64,000 nt of DNA from Bin87 sp965219925 (GCA_965219925.1 OZ244795.1:2542001-2606000), one strand, 5' to 3'; shown: positions 29,218 to 39,395, counted from the first letter of the stretch. The notes: a model not told the origin generated them from the sequence alone. Made by a program: numbers and translations.

Positions 29218-31644
29218 ATGGCGCAGGTCTTTGATGGAATCACCGTCCTTGACTTCACCAGCGGCCGGGCTGGCGGCGTCGCCACCATGGTGATGTCCGA
29301 CTTCGGCGCCGAAGTCATCAAGGTTGAACCGCCGGGCGGAGAAAGATTCAGGAGCTCGCCGGGATCGATCCAATGGAATCGCGGCAAGAAAAGCGTTGTC
29401 CTCGACCTGAAGACTCAGAAAGGCAGGGATAGCGCCCGGGAGCTGGCGCCGCTTGCCGACGTTGTCGTCGAAAGCTTCCGGCCCGGGGTCACCCAGCGGC
29501 TGGGCATTGACTACGACAGCCTGCGCGCCGGTCATCCCGGGCTGGTTTATGCCACGCTGACCAGCTTCGGACCCGAGGGGCCCTACGCCAACTACAAGGG
29601 TTACGACGCGGTGGTGGCCGCCAAGAGCGGCCGGATGATGATGTTCGCCGAGCAGCACCCCAGGGAAGGCCCCAACTACGTCGTGGTTCAGGGCGTTTGC
29701 CACTCCGCCGCCACGGCGCTGATTCGCGGCATCACGGCTGCCCTCTACGTACGGGAAAAGACCGGCCTGGGTCAACGGGTGGAGACCAGCATGCTGAAGG
29801 CCGTGACCACCTATGATCACGTGTCCTGGGTATACGGCCAGATGATTGAGAACCTCCCCGACACCTACCCGCCGGATCCCAGGGTGGGCATCGGGCGTCC
29901 CAACCCCACGGGCTACCTGCCCGCCCGTACCGGGGACGGCCACTGGATCCAAATGGGGAACGTGGTGGAGAGGCTGTTCCGGTCCATGATGCACTGGCTG
30001 GACATGGACTTCATATACGAGGACCCGCGTTTCAAAACCGCTCCCTTCCTGGACCGAGAAGCCGTCGCGTCCCTGGAAGGAATCATGCTGGAGAAAGTCC
30101 AGGAAAAGACGCTGGACGAGTGGATGGCCATATTCCTGGGCCAGGCCGGCAACGTGGCTGCCGAGCCTTACCTCACCTCCGAGCAGGCCCTGGACCATCT
30201 GCAGATCGTGCACAACGGCAACGTGCAGGACGTGTTTGTACCGGGAGTCGGCGAAACACGTCAGCTTGGCCCCATAGTGAACATGAGGGGGACACCGGGC
30301 AGCGCGCGGGGGCCGGCCCCGGCACTGGGCCAACACACAGCGGAGGTGCTCGCCCGCCTTGGCGGCGACGCCGGAACTCGTTCCAATGGGAGCAAGGAAC
30401 CGATGCCGATGCATCCGTTGGAAGGAATAACACTCCTGGACCTGGGGACGGTGATCAACGGGCCACTGGGTTGCGCCCTGGTAGCCGAGTTGGGCGCCAG
30501 GGTAATCCGCATCGAAGCGCCCGGCGGCGACTGGGGCAGGCAGGGCATGCCCATGACGGTCCACCGAACCATGGCGGGCTCCGAGGACATTTGCCTGGAC
30601 CTCAAGACCCCGGAGGGCCAGGAGATCATGGGTAAGTTGGCGGCCAGGGCCGACCTGCTCCTTCACAGCATGCGTCCGGGGGCTCCCGAGCGCACGGGCA
30701 TCGGTTACGAGCAGCTATCGAAGATCAACCCCAACCTGGTCTACCTCTACGCCGGAGGCTACGGCTCCACCGGGCCCTACTCTCACCGGCCGTCCATGGC
30801 TCCCATCGCCGGGGCCGTGTCCGGAGGCGGCGTGGCCCAGATGGGGCGGGACGCCTTCCCGCCGCCGGACCAGTCCATGTCCATCGACGACATTGCGGCC
30901 ATATCCAGGCAGCTAAAACGGGCCAACGACGGCACCGCCGATCACACCACGGCCATGGTCAATGCCGTTGGCCTGTTACTGGGGCTGTATGCCCGTGAGC
31001 GCACCGGCGCGGCGCAATACGTCGAGTCCACCATGATCGCCGCCAACGCCTATGCCAACGTCGACGACTTCTACTGGCACGAGGGCAAGCAACCTCGCCC
31101 GCTGCCGGATGGTGACGGATACGGGCTGCACGCCCTATACCGCCTGTACCGGGCCAAAACCGGATGGGTGTTCCTCGCGTGTCCCTTCGAAGATGAGTGG
31201 GAGGCGCTGTGCCGCACCATCGACCGCACGGACCTGCTGGATGATCCCCGGTTTGCCACTCCCGGGATGAGAGGGGAGCACGACGATGCGCTCGCCGGCG
31301 AGTTGGCCAGGGTGTTCGCTGCCGAAGAACCGCTGCATTGGGAGAGGCTGCTCACCGCCGCCGACGTGGCATGCGTCAAGGCCGAGGACCGGGGGATGTA
31401 TTTCTTTTTCAACGAGGATCCCCACGTGCGTGAGAACGGGCTCCTCACCCAGGTGGAGGGGCCACGCTATGGTCAGTTCTGGCGGCATTCTCCCGTGGTA
31501 GAGTTCTCGGATACCACTGGCAAGGCGGGACCGGGTCCGCTCAAAGGTCAGCACACTCGCCCCATTCTGCGGGAGCTGGGGTATACCGACGAACAGATCC
31601 ACGACCTGAAACAACGGAAGGTAGTGGACTGGGAGGAGGAATAG
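29218..31644 (+). CDS. Tandem (two-domain) CaiB/BaiF family III CoA-transferase
   Basis: An 808-residue protein with two complete CoA-transferase III domains in one chain, ~1-395 (FDGITVLDFTSGRAGGVATM) and ~400-800 (LEGITLLDLGTVINGPLGCA); usual members have ~400. In the second domain TADHTTAMVNAVGLLLGLYA near 570 keeps the Asp that carries the acyl group. In the first the same place reads VVVQGVCHSAATALIRGITA, with no Asp, so half 1 may be structural. These enzymes move CoA between acids in the cytosol. It starts at ATG 29218 behind AAGGGGGG; a GTG three bases earlier is less well spaced. It is the first gene of an operon with a thiolase-like and a DUF35 protein. Confidence 0.9.
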   Translation: MAQVFDGITVLDFTSGRAGGVATMVMSDFGAEVIKVEPPGGERFRSSPGSIQWNRGKKSVVLDLKTQKGRDSARELAPLADVVVESFRPGVTQRLGIDYDSLRAGHPGLVYATLTSFGPEGPYANYKGYDAVVAAKSGRMMMFAEQHPREGPNYVVVQGVCHSAATALIRGITAALYVREKTGLGQRVETSMLKAVTTYDHVSWVYGQMIENLPDTYPPDPRVGIGRPNPTGYLPARTGDGHWIQMGNVVERLFRSMMHWLDMDFIYEDPRFKTAPFLDREAVASLEGIMLEKVQEKTLDEWMAIFLGQAGNVAAEPYLTSEQALDHLQIVHNGNVQDVFVPGVGETRQLGPIVNMRGTPGSARGPAPALGQHTAEVLARLGGDAGTRSNGSKEPMPMHPLEGITLLDLGTVINGPLGCALVAELGARVIRIEAPGGDWGRQGMPMTVHRTMAGSEDICLDLKTPEGQEIMGKLAARADLLLHSMRPGAPERTGIGYEQLSKINPNLVYLYAGGYGSTGPYSHRPSMAPIAGAVSGGGVAQMGRDAFPPPDQSMSIDDIAAISRQLKRANDGTADHTTAMVNAVGLLLGLYARERTGAAQYVESTMIAANAYANVDDFYWHEGKQPRPLPDGDGYGLHALYRLYRAKTGWVFLACPFEDEWEALCRTIDRTDLLDDPRFATPGMRGEHDDALAGELARVFAAEEPLHWERLLTAADVACVKAEDRGMYFFFNEDPHVRENGLLTQVEGPRYGQFWRHSPVVEFSDTTGKAGPGPLKGQHTRPILRELGYTDEQIHDLKQRKVVDWEEE

Positions 31645-31650
31645 CAGGCA

Positions 31651-32841
31651 ATGGCGCCCAACATCATCCCGGCCAACACCAACGGGATTCGGGACAAGGC
31701 CGCGATCGTCGGCATCGGCGAAACGGAGTTTTCGTGGAACTCGGGCCGCAGCGAGTTGCAGCTTGCCTCGGAAGCGATCAAGGCAGCCTGCGACGACGCG
31801 GGCATCGCACCGCAGGATATCGACGGCCTGATCCGGTACGACATGGAGTCGAACCACGAGACCCTGCTGGTGCAGTCGTTGGGCATCAAGAACCTGCGTC
31901 ACTGGGAATCCGTCTCCTATGGCGGGGGCGCGGGCAACGCCGTTGTGGGGCATGCCGCCGCCGCCATCGCCGCCGGATATTGCAACTATGTGGTGTGCTT
32001 TCGGGCCGCCAACCTGCGTTCCGGGTTGCGCCTGGGCCGGGCCAGAGGCCCGGAGCGAATCGCCGGCGGGGCGGACAGCTTTGCCGTTCCCTGGGGCAAC
32101 ATGGCGCCGGCGCATCGTTTCGGCATGTTCGTCCGGCGCTACATGCACCATTACGGGGCCACGAGCCGCCACTTTGGTTGGGTCGCGGTCACCCTGCGCG
32201 AGCACGCGTCCCGGAATCCCCGCGCGCTGCGAAGGGAGCCCATCACCATCGACGACCACCAGAATTCCCGCATGGTCGTGGATCCGCTGCACGTCCTGGA
32301 CTTCTGCCAGGAAAACGACGGCGCCGCCGCTGTGGTGATGACCACCCCGGAGCGGGCCAGGGAACTGCGCCACTCCGGCACGCTGACTCTAGTGGAGGCG
32401 GCTGCCCAGGGCTCCGGCCCCCGGAACGACGGCATCATCTACCGTCCCGACCTGGCGACGGCGGAGTCGGAGAACACCGCCCGCGATCTTTGGGCGCGGG
32501 CCCGGCTGGATGCCACGGACATGGACGCGCTGATGTTCTACGACCACTTCACGCCCTTCTGCCTGCTGAACCTGGAAGCCTACGGATTTGTGCCCCGGGG
32601 CGAGGGGAAGGACTTCGTGGAAGGGGGCGGAAACATCCGGTTCGATGGGTCGCTGCCCACCAATACCCACGGCGGCAATCACTCCGAGGCGTACATCCAT
32701 GGCCTGACCCACGTCCAGGAGGCGGTGCGGGTGATCCGGGGCATTTCCACCGCGCAGCCGCCCCACAAGACCATCAACCGGGTCCTGTCCTGCAGCAGCG
32801 TGGCCCAACTGAGCGGCGCCGTGATAATTCGCCGGGGATAG
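31651..32841 (+). CDS. Thiolase-like (lipid-transfer/SCP-x type) protein
   Basis: A 396-residue thiolase-fold protein. N-terminal AAIVGIGETEFSWNSGRSEL and SEAIKAACDDAGIAPQDIDG are typical of the SCP-x/acetyl-CoA acetyltransferase-like group. SYGGGAGNAVVGHAAAAIAA follows, but the nucleophilic Cys expected near the start of that region is not evident. The C-terminal LPTNTHGGNHSEAYIHG keeps the His region. In this group the protein usually works with a DUF35 partner, which is the next gene. Possible roles are acyl-CoA retro-aldol cleavage or thiolysis; the substrate is unknown. It begins six bases after the upstream stop with GGAGGA ahead. Confidence 0.85.
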   Translation: MAPNIIPANTNGIRDKAAIVGIGETEFSWNSGRSELQLASEAIKAACDDAGIAPQDIDGLIRYDMESNHETLLVQSLGIKNLRHWESVSYGGGAGNAVVGHAAAAIAAGYCNYVVCFRAANLRSGLRLGRARGPERIAGGADSFAVPWGNMAPAHRFGMFVRRYMHHYGATSRHFGWVAVTLREHASRNPRALRREPITIDDHQNSRMVVDPLHVLDFCQENDGAAAVVMTTPERARELRHSGTLTLVEAAAQGSGPRNDGIIYRPDLATAESENTARDLWARARLDATDMDALMFYDHFTPFCLLNLEAYGFVPRGEGKDFVEGGGNIRFDGSLPTNTHGGNHSEAYIHGLTHVQEAVRVIRGISTAQPPHKTINRVLSCSSVAQLSGAVIIRRG

Positions 32842-32886
32842 CGCCGGAATGGCCACCGGATTGTCTCGGGATAGCGAGGAGCTTCG

Positions 32887-33375
32887 ATGACCCAGCAAGG
32901 AGAACACACCGTCAGGTCCCGGCCCATGACCGCGCCCCTGGAGGGCATACCGTTGCCCGACCTGGAGCGGGTGCCGGACTACGAGCGAGGTTTCTGGGAG
33001 GGCTCACGAAACGGCGAGCTTCGTATACAGCGGTGCTTGGATTGCGGGTTGTTCCGGCACCTGCCAACGCCCATGTGTCCCGAATGCTCGTCGCTGGACT
33101 ACAACTGGACCAGGGTCAGTGGCAGGGGCTTCGTCTATTCCTACGTAATAGTCCGGCATCCGGTGCACCCGGCAATCCACGAGAAGGAACAGACGCCCTA
33201 CAACCTGTGCGTGATCGAGCTTGAGGAGCAGGAGGGCCTTAGGATTTGCAGCAACATCCTCCAGGTGGCCCCCGAGGACATCAGCATTGACATGCCGGTT
33301 CAGGTTACTTTCGTTCCTGCGGTCGACGATCTCGAGGTAGTGCTGCCGTTGTTCCTGCCCGCCCTGGAGCCATAG
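32887..33375 (+). CDS. DUF35 OB-fold protein with rubredoxin-like zinc ribbon
   Basis: A 162-residue protein. RCLDCG and PMCPEC (~49-70) form the zinc ribbon, and the OB fold follows (GRGFVYSYVIVRHPVHPAIH, then YNLCVIELEEQEGLRICSNI). DUF35 proteins pair with thiolase-like proteins, as in steroid side-chain aldolases, and are often needed for their stability. GAGGAG precedes the ATG. It lies 45 bases behind the thiolase-like gene and completes the operon. Confidence 0.9.
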   Translation: MTQQGEHTVRSRPMTAPLEGIPLPDLERVPDYERGFWEGSRNGELRIQRCLDCGLFRHLPTPMCPECSSLDYNWTRVSGRGFVYSYVIVRHPVHPAIHEKEQTPYNLCVIELEEQEGLRICSNILQVAPEDISIDMPVQVTFVPAVDDLEVVLPLFLPALEP

Positions 33376-33499
33376 ACGCGCGACCTATGTCGCGACATTT
33401 ATCTGCTCTGGAGACCCGTCGCGTGCAGGCCCGTCAAAGCCGCATCGTGGCTACCAACCCGTACGCAAGCCTGGGGCTCTCAAGCCCTCTGACACGCTA

Positions 33500-34000
33500 C
33501 TAAGAGCCTATCCTAATAACCCGGGCGGCTCTGAGGGCGATGAGGGCACAGGCGAAATGCAGAAAGGCGATATAGTTGCCGGGAGACTTGTCCCAACGGA
33601 CTAAAATGCGCCGAAAACGGTTCATCCAGCTGTGAGTGCGTTCCACCACCCAGCGGCGGGCTTTGAAGCCGGCCTCCTTTTTGATGGCCTGGGCCTCTTC
33701 GCCTCGGCTGCGGATGTGCGCCGTAAAACCGAACTCCTCCAGGGTCCGGCGCACCTCAGCAAAGTCGTAGCCTTTATCCAGGCACAGACCCTGGGGATGC
33801 TTCGGGCTGGGCGCGGGGCGCGGTACTGACAGGTTGTCCACCGTAGCCCGCACCAGCTTCATGTCGTGGCGGTTGGCCCCAGCCACCGCCAGCCCCACCG
33901 GAATGCCCTGGGCTTCGGTCAACAGGCTGCGTTTGACGCCGCTCTTGCCCCGGTCCGTAGGGTTGGGGCCGGTTTTTCCCCCGCCCAGGGGCTGACAAGG
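33500..34000 (-). pseudogene. IS5-family transposase, C-terminal part
   Basis: Reads GKTGPNPTDRGKSGVKRSLL, GIPVGLAVAGANRHDMKLVR, LCLDKGYDFAEVRRTLEEFG and WVVERTHSWMNRFRRILVRW, the second half of an IS5-type DDE domain. The N-terminal half is missing because another transposon starts at about 34000. Confidence 0.85.
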
Positions 34001-34097
34001 GTATGTAACGCCCGAAATTGGGCGTGGGCTTAGCTTGGGAAGGCGCCGGGCAATCCGGCATCTTGGTTGTGACAAGACCAGATGCTGGAGGATCCCC

Positions 34098-34845
34098 GTG
34101 CGCCTTCCCAGAGAATGCTACCAGATGCAAAAAACGATTGAAACGCATTTACCTCACCTCTCGCAGCCACAGTTGACCGGCTTGGTGCTATGGGTGTGCG
34201 GGGCCATTCTCGCGGGCAGCGCCTGCCAGAACGCGGTGGCCTCCCCGCTCTCGCCCTGGGGCAGATGGAACAGCCTGCTTCAGTATCTCCGGGAATGGCT
34301 CTACGACGGCAGCGACCGAGCCCGTCCCTGCCAGACCGAGTTGGACGTAACTCTCTGCTTCGCGCCCCTGCTCCGGTGGGTCCTGGCCTGGTGGCGTTCG
34401 GGCCGCCTCGCCCTGGCCATTGACCCCACGCTCAAAGGAGACCAGACCACCGCCATTGTCATCAGCGTGGTCTACCGCAGTTGCGCCATTCCCGTGGCCT
34501 GGTGTATCCGGCACGCCAACCAGCCCGGCTCCTGGATGGACCCCACCGTGGAACTGCTCCAGCAACTGGCCCCAGCGGTCCCCGAGGAAATGACCGTCAT
34601 CGTGCTCTGCGACCGGGGCATATCCAGTCCCAAGCTGTGGCAGCAGATACGCGACCAAGGTTGGCATCCCTATATGCGGTATCGGAAGAACATCACTTTC
34701 TGCGCCGACGGCGGCAAACGATTGCCGGCCCGCGCCTTCGTCTCCGTTCCCGACACTGCCTGGATCGGCCGCGGCACCGCCTTCGGTTCCCCAACCGCCC
34801 AGCGCCGTTGCACCCTGCTGGGGTTCTGTTCCGTTTTGCGGGGTA
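34098..34845 (+). pseudogene. IS4-like DDE transposase, 3' truncated
   Basis: Starts VRLPRECYQMQKTIETHLPH at a GTG behind GGAGG. ALAIDPTLKGDQTTAIVISV holds the first Asp, and VIVLCDRGISSPKLWQQIRD the second. The frame then runs into the next element near 34845, so the last third with the Glu is gone. The exact IS family is uncertain (IS4/IS701-like). Confidence 0.75.
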
Positions 34846-34846
34846 G

Positions 34847-35641
34847 TCATTCCGTCTCTTCGAGCGTCGCTATATCCACCCAACTCTTGAACGGCGCATA
34901 CGCCCCTGCTTTTACCGCCGGCGTCTTGCCGTCAATGCCCATGTGTGGGCGGAAGTAGTTGTAATCAAGCACCAGCCCGTCAATGTAGGCTTGGCCGGTG
35001 TCTCGCTTTTTCATTGACCGCAAGGTCTTGTCCCTGTCTCGGAACGTGCCTTGCAAACGTTCCGACAGGTTGTTGTTGATCTTGGCGCGAATCCCCTCGC
35101 TGACAACGTGCTTGACCGAACTCGTCGGGACCGCACGGCGCACTCCCTCAATGTATGAACGTAACCCGTCCGTCTTGACGGTGTCCTGTACGTTGGCTGC
35201 TCTGTCTCTGGCCATCGCCGTTTGCGCCGCCCTGGTGGTGCGCTCCCGCGACAGATACGCCGACAGAACGAATCGCGTGTCCGCGTCCATGACGTTGAAC
35301 AGCCAATACTGCTCACCGCCCACCTTTACCGCCACCTCGTCGGCTACCCATTCGTCGCCCGTCCGCACCGGGAACTCTGCCCCTATCTCACTGGCCTTCT
35401 GGGAGTATTTCTGTACCCAGCGGTGAACCGTGGCCTGTCCAGTCTCAAGGTTGAAGTGGTCCCCCATGTTCCGTGCTACCTTGCGATACGACAGACCATC
35501 AAAGTACATATCGACTGCCGCCGCTATCTCTCGCGGGGTGGCATGGCGACGAGGATTGGCTGAAGCTGACCTGCGACACGTATCGCAGCGAGTCGGGATG
35601 GCCTGCTTGCGCCGGCAAGTTGAACCACAGTTATGACTCAT
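34847..35641 (-). CDS. IS6-like DDE transposase
   Basis: A 264-residue transposase. An N-terminal Cys cluster (NCGSTCRRKQAIPTRCDTC) and HTH (YFDGLSYRKVARNMGDHFNL) precede the DDE core: DEWVADEVAVKVGGEQYWLF with NVMDADTRF, VKTDGLRSY, and NNNLSERLQGTFRDRDKTLR. The frame is intact, so it is one of the few transposases here that could be active. It interrupts the IS4-like element on its right-hand side. The family call (IS6/IS240-like) is by pattern. Confidence 0.85.
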   Translation of the reverse strand: MSHNCGSTCRRKQAIPTRCDTCRRSASANPRRHATPREIAAAVDMYFDGLSYRKVARNMGDHFNLETGQATVHRWVQKYSQKASEIGAEFPVRTGDEWVADEVAVKVGGEQYWLFNVMDADTRFVLSAYLSRERTTRAAQTAMARDRAANVQDTVKTDGLRSYIEGVRRAVPTSSVKHVVSEGIRAKINNNLSERLQGTFRDRDKTLRSMKKRDTGQAYIDGLVLDYNYFRPHMGIDGKTPAVKAGAYAPFKSWVDIATLEETE

Positions 35642-35688
35642 CCTCTACGTCTCCGACTCTTTGCCCGCCAAATGTCATTGCGGTTCGC

Positions 35689-36167
35689 TCAGCGGTTGCT
35701 ACATTCCGATGCAACCCACCGCGTCCCCCAGCGTTGCGGTGTGGTCTGGGAAGCGTGGGGCCTGATCCAAGCGTCAGGGTCATAGGCCGCTGAGTAGCCC
35801 AGCAAAGCCTCCTCCACTCCGGCAGTTGAGTAATATAGGTTGTTGGCATAGCCCTGGGTATTGTGTTCGGCGACTATGTTCCCACGCTCATCAAGAAACC
35901 GGCTATATATCTCTTCCAACTTGCTTTTCAGGGCGCTTGGGGGGATTGAATCCTCGACGCCCAATAGTATGAAGTGGCTATTTTTACGCACTGGTTTATG
36001 GGGGGCTGGGTTGGCAAAATGCGCGTGGGAATTGGCGCGTAGGTTGCTGGCTCCGGGCCTGGTTGGCAGGCTAAGACCAGCATCGAACAAACAATCCCAG
36101 CGAATATTGCAAAGTGAGACACTACCGTCCCGTTGGCAAAGGTGCGGTCCGGCATAAGTCTGTCCAT
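35689..36167 (-). pseudogene. Lipoprotein gene, frameshifted
   Basis: N-terminus MDRLMPDRTFANGTVVSHFA followed by IFAGIVCSMLVLACQPGPEP, a lipoprotein signal with lipobox LVLAC. The frame changes in a run of C near 36000, after which HFILLGVEDSIPPSALKSKL, EEIYSRFLDERGNIVAEHNT and YSAAYDPDAW follow. It would be a membrane-anchored exported protein of unknown function. It begins just behind a small basic gene on the same strand. Confidence 0.6.
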
Positions 36168-36170
36168 GTT

Positions 36171-36296
36171 CTACAACTTTTTGAGCGCCACCTTGAGTTG
36201 GCTTTTCAGGCCGCGATTTGGCAATCTGCTAGTGTTTCGCGCTGCCCTGATCGCCGGACCGATTCCCTTTTGCGTCCCACGTGTTTTCTTGGCCAT
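36171..36296 (-). CDS. Small basic protein of 41 residues
   Basis: A short frame starting MAKKTRGTQKGIGPAIRAAR and ending LKSQLKVALKKL, strongly basic and probably helical. CGGAGGT with seven-base spacing precedes the ATG, one of the best ribosome binding sites in the window. The stop is four bases upstream of the ATG of the lipoprotein gene, so the two look cotranscribed. It could be a nucleic-acid-binding or leader protein. The family is unknown. Confidence 0.5.
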   Translation of the reverse strand: MAKKTRGTQKGIGPAIRAARNTSRLPNRGLKSQLKVALKKL

Positions 36297-36299
36297 ACA

Positions 36300-37010
36300 G
36301 TAACCTCCGGCGCGAAACCGCCGCCGAAGGTAATTGCCAATGGCCCAGATGGACTGGTACTATCAACCCGTCCCGGGATTGGAGCCTGCCTACGCAAAGA
36401 CGAAGGTTCCGCGCTTGCCCGCCGCTCTAACGGCGGGTTTGCGTTTTATGTGGCGGGATTATATCGGACTACCCCGCCAAGTGGAACAGAACCCCCCAGC
36501 CATGTAGCTGCCTCCCGAATTTTGAGGACCATTGTATGCAAGGCGGCCATTGGCGTTGGGTAACGGTTTTGTTGAGGCAATGCGCTTCGGCCGTTCCCCG
36601 GGGAACGGCGCTGGCCAGCGGCCGCCGGTGGGGAATCAAAATCGTCGGGCGGTCAGCCTATCAATGGTCTATCCCAGTGAGAGAACCCTGCCCGTACTGC
36701 GGCAAGCCTTGGTGATGAGAATGCAGCGGATTGTCGAAATTGACCAGCGAGAAAATCTCCACATTTATCAGGCACGGCCGTGGGTTCAGCCAGGAGAGGC
36801 AACTTGCGGCGCTACGCCGAGGCCCGGATCGCTCGTGGACCACGCTGATTTGGGGAAGTGGTGGTATCGACTGATCACGTACCGGGGTCGGGAGTACCAG
36901 GATCTTGGATACGTTACCAGACACTTGGGTGAGGTCCGGAAGGTTTGCGGCCTCTGTATGTCGGGGGGAGAACCCGAGGACACGGAGTAGAGTGGAGGAG
37001 GGATAGCCAA
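36300..37010. other. Region with one doubtful frame
   Basis: A plus-strand frame at 36664-36990 (MVYPSERTLPVLRQALVMRM, then LGKWWYRLITYRGREYQDLG) could encode a ~108-residue protein, but it lacks a clear ribosome binding site and family. The rest holds nothing recognisable. Confidence 0.3.
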
Positions 37011-37786
37011 GTAGAGTACCGGGAAGTGGTGTAAAAGAATCGGTGTAGCCCAAGCTAACCACCGCGTCATCCTTGACCGGAAGTCACAACCCAGAACAAG
37101 GAGAACGACGTTGGAATTATTACGCAAGCGCGGCATCGACGGAGACGTGGACTTTCTGCGGGAAGCCCTGCGGGTCCTGGTGGACGGCATCATGGACGCC
37201 GAGGTTTCCGCCCAGATCGGCGCCCAGCACGGCGAACGCAGCCCAGCGGATCACCTACCGCAACGGCTACCGCAACCGCACCTGGGATACCCGCGTCGGC
37301 ACCATGGCGTTGCACATTCCCAAGCTGCGGGAAGGCAGCTACTTCCCCAGCCTGCTGGAACCACGGCGGCGCAGCGAGAAGGCTCTGCTGTCGGTGATCC
37401 AGCAGGCCTACGTGGAGGGAGTCTCCACCCGGCGGGTGGATGACCTGATCAAGGCTCTGGGTTGCGACGGCATCTCCAGCAGCCAGGTGTCGCGCATCTG
37501 CGAGCAACTGGACGAAGTGGTGGAGAGTTTCCTGGGTCGGCCCCTGGACGGTGGTCCCTACCCCTACGTGTGGCTGGACGGCCTGACCCAGAAGGTGCGT
37601 GAGGGCGGCCGCATCGTCAACGTCTGCGTGGTGGTGGCGACGGGGGTCAATGCCGAAGGGCAGCGTGAGATCCTGGGTATGGACGTGGGCGCCAGCGAGG
37701 ACGGTGCGTTCTGTCTGGCCTTCCTGCGGTCGCTGACCGCTCGGGGGCTCAGCGGGGTGGAGCTGGTAACCTCCGATGCCCACCAG

Positions 37787-37809
37787 AGCCTGCCCCTGCG
37801 AAAGCAGGG
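37787..37809. repeat. 23-bp intragenic palindrome (copy e)
   Basis: AGCCTGCCCCTGCG followed by AAAGCAGGG lies in the IS256 transposase at the SDAHQ/GLKNA junction and shifts the frame. Confidence 0.75.
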
Positions 37810-38150
37810 GGGCTGAAGAACGCCATCGCCGCGGTCTTTGCTGGAGCCAGTTGGCAGCGCTGCCGCACCCACTTCATGGCCAACCTGCTCACCCGAGTGT
37901 CCAAGCGTGCCCAACCTGGCGTGGCCACCATGGTACGCACCATCTACCAGCAACTGTCTCCCGCCGAGGTCCACAGCCAATTGGACCGAGTAGTGGAACA
38001 ACTTCGGGAGGCCTTTCCCCAGGTGGCGGAGCTGCTGCCGGACGCCGCGCCGAACATCCTGGCCCGCACGGCCTTCCCAGTGGCCCACTGGCAGAAGCTG
38101 TGGTCCAACAACCCGCAGGAACGGCTGAACCGGGAGATAAGGCGCCGCAG

Positions 38151-38169
38151 AGCCTGCCCCCGAAAGGGG
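38151..38169. repeat. ~19-bp intragenic palindrome (copy f)
   Basis: AGCCTGCCCC followed by CGAAAGGGG, a shortened member, lies in the IS256 transposase between REIRRR and DVVGIFPN. Confidence 0.65.
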
Positions 38170-38384
38170 ACGTGGTGGGCATCTTCCCCAACCGGCCGTC
38201 GGCGCGGCGCATGTTGGGCGCGGTGCTGGCCGAGCAACACGACGAATGGGCCGAAGCCCGCCGCTACCTCACCATCCCCAACGCCGCCGGCAACGAGGCA
38301 CTGCCGACGCCCAACATGCTGGAAGCAGCGGCCTGATCAACATCAAAAGGGATGACGCGCTTTTACACCTTGACGGGACACTAC

Positions 38385-39395
38385 CATGGCCGTGAACGTA
38401 GCCACATGGGAGCCCAAGGTGCGGCCCAGCTCCCGGCCGTCGAAGATGCCTCCCATGTCGATCGGGTGTCGCAACTGCCAGATGGCGGTCTTGGACAGCA
38501 GAGCAGTAGCCTCCAGACGGGCCGTGAGTTCCGGGTTGGAGTCTCCGGCCAGCCGCTTGGCCGAGTCGATCCCCAGGCCGATCATGTAGGCGGACTGGGC
38601 CGTGGTGTCGTGAATGGACTGGGAGAGCTCGATCCGCTCCCGCTGCAGGGCACCCTCCCGTTCCACCGACGCCCGCCACCTGGTCCGCTCGAACCGGGAG
38701 ACCAGGTTGACCGCCGCCACCACACCGTACATAACCACGATCCTGGCGAACAGGGGCTTCTCTTCCCTGGCCGCCAGGTCGACCCCGTCGCCGACGGTCA
38801 GGCTGATGACGAGGTAGAGCACGGCCACCGCCGTAACAAAGGCCATGTTGAGCCGGAAGGAGGTGAAGAACGCCCCAAAGCCGGCCAACACCGTGTAGTA
38901 CAGCAGGTGGAAGAAATAGTGGCTCAAGCCACTGCCCAGCACGGTCCCCGCTGTTATCAGCAACACGTCCAGGGTGCAGAGCGCGAAGATCTAGCGCCAG
39001 GTGATCTTCTTTCCCGACGCCAGCCGGTAGTGAACGTAGGCGCTGAACCCCACCAACACCAGGTACAGCAACGCGTACGCGGCGTACCGTTCCGGGCCGT
39101 ACCAGGGGCGGTAGACCAGTTGCACCAAGCAGGTGGCAACCATGAACCAATGCACCCAGACCCAGACAGACGCCACGTACCTGAGGCCGTCGGGGTCTCT
39201 ACGGTTGAGGGTCCAGTCGTTGGCCCGGAAGACGCTGACGGCGGTCCCGAGCACCTGCGAGGCGCGGTGCTGGCGGAACGATTCCAACATCTCCTCTCCG
39301 GAAGGCGCGTGACCTGGTGAGGCGGTCCAGTAGTTTCGAGGTGCCCTACGGGCCTGCCTCAGGGCCAATCTAGCCACGATCGGCGGTGAGCGCAA
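38385..39395 (-). pseudogene. Sensor histidine kinase gene, one stop and 3' truncated
   Basis: An N-terminal region with several membrane helices (WVWVHWFMVATCLVQLVYRP, YAALYLVLVGFSAYVHYRLA, an in-frame TAG at 38991-38993, then VLLITAGTVLGSGLSHYFFH and VTAVAVLYLVISLTVGDGVD). The HisKA_3 dimerisation helix ERIELSQSIHDTTAQSAYMI holds the phospho-His. The ATP-binding domain is lost to the IS256 insertion at 38384. The same frame continues across the TAG, so a single base change made the stop. Confidence 0.75.

Larger units (their letters stand above)
37111..38336 (+). pseudogene. IS256-family (mutator-type) transposase, frameshifted
   Basis: Reads VDFLREALRVLVDGIMDAEV in one frame, ITYRNGYRNRTWDTRVGTMA through YPYVWLDGLTQKVREGGRIV and GVELVTSDAHQ in a second, then KNAIAAVFAGASWQRCRTHF, LWSNNPQERLNREIRRR and DVVGIFPNRPSARRMLGAVL. 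Two of the frame changes coincide with inserted palindromes at 37787-37809 (right after SDAHQ) and 38151-38169 (right after REIRRR). Length and motifs otherwise fit a full IS256 transposase. It is inactive as it stands. Confidence 0.85.
37011..38384 (+). mobile_element. IS256-family element
   Basis: Ends GTAGAGTACCGGGAAGTGGT on the left and, read inward from the right, GGTAGTGTCCCGTCAAGGTG. It is inserted into the 3' part of a histidine kinase gene. A lone copy of the same end (GGTAGTGTCCCGTCAAG) lies at 42522-42538. Confidence 0.8.

Noticed and set aside
29002..30666. A 554-residue minus-strand frame opposite the CoA-transferase gene, and similar long antisense frames at 31135-32373 and 31734-33224.
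   Set aside because: The GC-rich codon pattern of the real genes produces open antisense frames. These have no family features, while the sense frames are clear enzymes.
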